A DNA stretch of 64,000 nt, from NCBI RefSeq assembly GCF_900113185.1, contig NZ_FOZD01000002.1:682001-746000 (forward strand), given 5' to 3'. Below, piece by piece: positions 61,189 through 64,000 of the stretch. The notes under the pieces were generated by a model, which was not told where the DNA came from, searched no databases, and worked only from the letters and a program-made list of their open reading frames with translations. How positions within the stretch are numbered: position 1 is the stretch's first letter; the number at the start of each line of letters is the position of its first letter. Made by a program: the position numbers and the translations under genes. This DNA comes from Agromyces sp. CF514. Lineage in GTDB: Bacteria; Actinomycetota; Actinomycetes; Actinomycetales; Microbacteriaceae.

Positions 61189-62565
61189 ATGCCCCGCCAG
61201 CAACGCCCCGCCCGCGCGAACTCCACGCGCGCGAAGTCCTCCCGCGCGAAGCCCGCCGGCCCGCCGGCCGCAGCTCGCGGACGTCGCCCCTCGACCCCCG
61301 TCGCGACCGACGGGCCCGTGCTCGAGCTCGACGTCGAGCGCATCGCGCACGGCGGCGTCGCGGTCGCCCACCACGAGGGCCGCGTCGTCTTCGTCGCCGA
61401 CGCGATCCCGGGCGAGCGGGTCAGGGCGAGGGTCACGGATGCCGCCCACACGCGCTTCTGGCGAGCGGACACCCTCGAGGTGCTCACCGCCTCCGACGAC
61501 CGTCGCCCGCACGTGTGGGCCGAGGCGTCGGTCGAGCGTGCGCCCGATCGTCGCGCCGGCGGCGCGGAGTTCGGGCACATCGCGCCCGAGCGCCAGCGCG
61601 CCTTGAAGGCCGAGGTGCTCGCGGACGCCCTGCGTCGCATGGGCGGCGTCGACCGCTTGGTCGAGGTGCTGCCCGTCGATCAGGCGCTCGCACCGGGCGT
61701 GCGCGCCGACGGCACCGGATGGCGCACCCGGGTGCGCCTGCAGGTCGACGGCGAGGGCCGCGTCGGGCCGTACGCGGCACGGAGCCACACGGTCGTGCCG
61801 GTGTCGTCCGTGCCCCTGGCCGTCGACGAGCTCGCCGCGCTCGCGCCGCTGGCCGACCGCTTCCCGGGCGCGCGAACGGTCGACCTCGTCGCGCCGAGCG
61901 GCGCCGACCCGCAGGTGATCGTCGTCGACGAGGGCGAGCGGATGCCGCGCGACCGCCGCCCGGTGACCGCCGAGATCGTCGGCGACCGCAGCTTCGCCGT
62001 CGACCGCGACGGGTTCTGGCAGGTGCATCGCGGAGCGGCGGCGACGCTGTCGAAGGCCGTCCAGGACCTCGTCGACGCCGACCGCTTCGACCCGCGCGCG
62101 GCGAACCTCGACCTGTACGGCGGCGTGGGCCTGCTCGCCGCCGCCGTCGGGGACCGCTTCGGCGAGACCGTTCGCATCACGAGCGTGGAGTCCGACGAAC
62201 GCGCGACGACACACGCGGGTGCCAACCTCGCCGACTGGGTGGGGGCCAGGGCCGTGACTGCTCGGGTGGATCGCTACCTCGCCCAGCTCGAGGCCGACGC
62301 GGGTCCGGGCGAGCGTGCGCGGTTGCGGGACGCGACCGTCGTGCTCGACCCGCCGCGTTCCGGCGCCGGACGCGAGGTCGTCGAGCGGCTCGTCGCGCTC
62401 GGGCCGCGGCAGCTCGTCTACGTGGCCTGCGACCCGGTCGCACTCGCCCGCGACATCGGGCTGTTCCGTGAACGCGGATACGAGCTCGAGGCGCTGGAGG
62501 CGTTCGACCTGTTCCCGAACACGCACCATGTCGAGGCGGTCGCCCGGCTGGCCGCTATCGTGTGA
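61189..62565 (+). CDS. TRAM-domain class I SAM-dependent RNA methyltransferase (RlmCD/TrmA-like, 458 aa)
   Basis: A Lys/Arg/Ala-rich N-terminal tail of 35 residues, then a TRAM domain (LELDVERIAHGGVAVAHHEG) and a C-terminal Rossmann methyltransferase with NLDLYGGVGLLAAAVG, DPPRSGAGREVVERL and the catalytic Cys in VYVACDPVALARDI. It should methylate C5 of a uridine in tRNA or 23S rRNA. The 4Fe-4S Cys of RumA-type enzymes are missing: the corresponding stretch reads RRAGGAEFGHIAPERQRALK with no Cys. The start at ATG 61189 has no clear ribosome binding site. Divergent from maf with 45 bases between. Confidence 0.88.
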   Translation: MPRQQRPARANSTRAKSSRAKPAGPPAAARGRRPSTPVATDGPVLELDVERIAHGGVAVAHHEGRVVFVADAIPGERVRARVTDAAHTRFWRADTLEVLTASDDRRPHVWAEASVERAPDRRAGGAEFGHIAPERQRALKAEVLADALRRMGGVDRLVEVLPVDQALAPGVRADGTGWRTRVRLQVDGEGRVGPYAARSHTVVPVSSVPLAVDELAALAPLADRFPGARTVDLVAPSGADPQVIVVDEGERMPRDRRPVTAEIVGDRSFAVDRDGFWQVHRGAAATLSKAVQDLVDADRFDPRAANLDLYGGVGLLAAAVGDRFGETVRITSVESDERATTHAGANLADWVGARAVTARVDRYLAQLEADAGPGERARLRDATVVLDPPRSGAGREVVERLVALGPRQLVYVACDPVALARDIGLFRERGYELEALEAFDLFPNTHHVEAVARLAAIV

Positions 62566-62589
62566 CTGACCGGTCAGAAGGGGGATCCG

Positions 62590-63282
62590 TTGTCGGGTGC
62601 AGCACAGGCAGAGCGAGCGACGGTCGCGATCGTCGACGACCACGAGGCGGTGCGGCTCGGGCTCCGGGCGGCGTGCCGCGATGCGGGATACGACGTCGTC
62701 GCCGAGACGGCCGACGTGCCCGACCTGCTCGCAGCGCTCGCCGCTCGTGAGCGCCGGCGGTGCGACGTGGTCGTGCTCGACCTCTCGCTCGGCGACGGAT
62801 CGAGCGTGACCGAGAACGTCCGAAGCATCCTCGCCACGGGCAGCGCGGTGCTCGTGCACAGCATCGCCGATCGGGTCGCCGCGGTTCGCGAGGCGCTCGC
62901 CGCGGGGGCGGCGGGCGTGATTCCGAAGGCGTCGCCGATGGCCTCCGTCATCGCGGCCATCGCGACCGTGGCGCGCGGGGACGCGCTGAACAACGTGGAG
63001 TGGGCGAGCGCGATCGAGGCCGACCGGGAGTTCGCCAAGGCGCAGCTCGGCCGCCGCGAGCACGACGTGCTGCACCTGTACGCCTCCGGCCTGCCCCTGA
63101 AGCTCGTCGCGGCCCAGCTGGGCATCGCGCACTCGACGGCCCGCGAGTACCTCGACCGCATCCGCGCGAAGTACGTCGAGGTCGGGCGCCCTGCGCCGAC
63201 GAAGGTCGACCTGCTGCGTCGCGCGGTCGAAGACGGCATCCTCCCGGGGCTCGACGGTGACGGCGGGGACCCCCGGCGCTGA
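62590..63282 (+). CDS. Two-component response regulator, NarL/LuxR type (230 aa)
   Basis: Receiver domain with acidic pair Asp16-Asp17 (VAIVDDHEAVRLGL), phosphoacceptor Asp64 in VVVLDLSLGDGS and Lys in GVIPKASPMASVI. The C-terminal LuxR-type HTH is LGRREHDVLHLYASGLPLKLV...ARPAP-type segment followed by REYLDRIRAKYVEVGRPAPTKVDLLRRA, with a slightly divergent recognition helix (IAHSTAREYLDRIRAKY). The start is TTG 62590, with AGAAGGGGGATCCG upstream. The kinase gene overlaps its end. Confidence 0.88.
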   Translation: MSGAAQAERATVAIVDDHEAVRLGLRAACRDAGYDVVAETADVPDLLAALAARERRRCDVVVLDLSLGDGSSVTENVRSILATGSAVLVHSIADRVAAVREALAAGAAGVIPKASPMASVIAAIATVARGDALNNVEWASAIEADREFAKAQLGRREHDVLHLYASGLPLKLVAAQLGIAHSTAREYLDRIRAKYVEVGRPAPTKVDLLRRAVEDGILPGLDGDGGDPRR

Positions 63283-64000
63283 GGCGCGCGCATCACGTGC
63301 GGTGGTGCGGCGCCGGACGGCGGTGACGCGGGAGCAGGTCGAGACCGTCGCGAGCCGCGCGCTCGGCATCTTCGGCGTCGTGTTCGGCCTGCAGGCGCTC
63401 CCGCTCGCGCTCGACCAGACGGCGGGCCTGCGACCGGGCGCGGGCGCCGCGATCATCGCGTTCCTCTACGGCGCGATCCTCGCGATCGGACTCGCGGCGC
63501 TCAGCCGCACGGCCATGCGCAGCGCCGCGTTCACGTTCGCCGTGCTCTATGCCGCGTCGATCGTCGTCTGGCCGTTCGTGGTCGAGGATCCGAGCATCGT
63601 CGCGGCGGCGCCGCCGTGGTTGTACTATCTCTGCACCGTCGCGACCACCGCGGCCGCGGTCGCCCTGCCGATGCCGTGGGCCGCGGCGTATACGGCGCTC
63701 GTGCCCGCGATGTACGGCGTCGTGCGGCTGCTGCCGACCGGCGGATCGGCGACGCCGCTCGTCGCGCTGCTCGACGCGATGTACGCCCTGATCCTCGGCG
63801 CCGTCGTGCTCATCATCGTGACCATGCTCCGCAACGCGGCCAAGACGGTCGACATCGCGCAGGAGGCGGCACTGCAGCGGTACGAGCACGCCGTGCGCCT
63901 GCACGCCTCCGAACTCGAGCGTGCGAAGGTCGACGCGCTCGTGCACGACAGCGTGCTCACGACGCTGCTCTCGGCTGCGGCCGCGGATTCGCCGGACGAG
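63257..64000 (+). CDS. Sensor histidine kinase, N-terminal part (runs off the window)
   Basis: The visible 248 residues show about six membrane segments in the first 170 (FGVVFGLQALPLALDQ, IIAFLYGAILAIGLAAL, FTFAVLYAASIVVWPFVV, LYYLCTVATTAAAVALPM, YTALVPAMYGVVRLL, ALLDAMYALILGAVVLIIVT), then the cytoplasmic helix with the phosphoacceptor His230 in DALVHDSVLTTLLSAA. The H-D-S-V-L-T-T-L-L box is a variant of the HisKA_3 (DHxxQ/HDSLLQ) type that partners NarL regulators. The catalytic ATPase domain is beyond the window. The start is uncertain: GTG 63257 would overlap the response regulator stop; GTG 63302/63305 are alternatives. Confidence 0.8.
   Translation, partial: MTAGTPGAEARASRAVVRRRTAVTREQVETVASRALGIFGVVFGLQALPLALDQTAGLRPGAGAAIIAFLYGAILAIGLAALSRTAMRSAAFTFAVLYAASIVVWPFVVEDPSIVAAAPPWLYYLCTVATTAAAVALPMPWAAAYTALVPAMYGVVRLLPTGGSATPLVALLDAMYALILGAVVLIIVTMLRNAAKTVDIAQEAALQRYEHAVRLHASELERAKVDALVHDSVLTTLLSAAAADSPDE

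Overview
The window is a contiguous piece of a high-GC Actinobacterium chromosome, most likely Microbacteriaceae (Agromyces/Microbacterium-like). The evidence is the GC-rich third codon positions, the actinobacterial gene order sdhB-sdhA-sdhD-sdhC with cdd-deoA-add, pmm-punA, lpdA, accA3 and maf close by (an order I recall from the Mycobacterium tuberculosis Rv3282-Rv3319 region), start codons placed 6-7 bases after a TAnnnT box as in leaderless actinobacterial transcripts, and a very frequent decamer CGGATGCCGC/GCGGCATCCG. I see no tRNA, rRNA, CRISPR array, insertion sequence or prophage, and no gene-free stretch longer than 300 bases.

Layout. 1-5700: 5' part of a PadR regulator, a RamB/ScfR-type regulator divergent from pckG (GTP-dependent PEP carboxykinase), a DUF1622 membrane protein and an unrecognised beta-rich protein. 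5700-11500: a GNAT acetyltransferase, an ABC exporter, a 75-residue HTH protein with two identical operators on its own promoter, a pseudouridine degradation pair (psuG-psuK), a small unknown protein and an extremely Met/Cys-rich copper-storage-like protein. 11600-17600: an MHS-family transporter, a small membrane protein and the riboflavin operon ribD-ribE-ribBA-ribH behind an FMN riboswitch. 17600-23100: a glycerol regulon, with a SorC-type regulator divergent from glpD-glpF-glpK; the same operator TGCAC-N4-GTGCA lies before glpD and before glpF. 23200-27830: HAD phosphatase, GNAT, trpS, exonuclease III and a YihY membrane protein.

28090-37350 is one gene of 9.3 kb for a secreted, membrane-anchored surface protein of about 3086 residues: signal peptide, Thr/Pro/Asp-rich linker, von Willebrand A domain, prealbumin-like domains and an array of six DUF11-like modules of about 144 residues with further copies downstream. 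It is followed by a convergent succinate dehydrogenase operon (sdhCDAB).

41160-55500 holds a mannose-1-phosphate guanylyltransferase, then a nucleoside uptake and salvage block: two paralogous BMP-family lipoproteins, one ATPase and two permeases of a nucleoside ABC importer, cdd, deoA, add, an EIIA/EIIB pair of a PTS without its membrane subunit, a phosphomannomutase/phosphoglucomutase and purine nucleoside phosphorylase. Together these import nucleosides, deaminate and phosphorolyse them, and convert the pentose phosphate. 55600-64000: a cysteine-less LpdA-type flavoprotein, an amino acid permease, the biotin-dependent carboxylase alpha subunit accA3, maf, a TRAM-domain RNA methyltransferase and a two-component system whose kinase runs off the window end.

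The most unusual signals are the decamer, which forms terminator-like palindromes between genes and also sits in coding regions; the constant -10-to-start distance; the modular surface protein; and two compact regulatory circuits (8562-8608 and 18637/20565).
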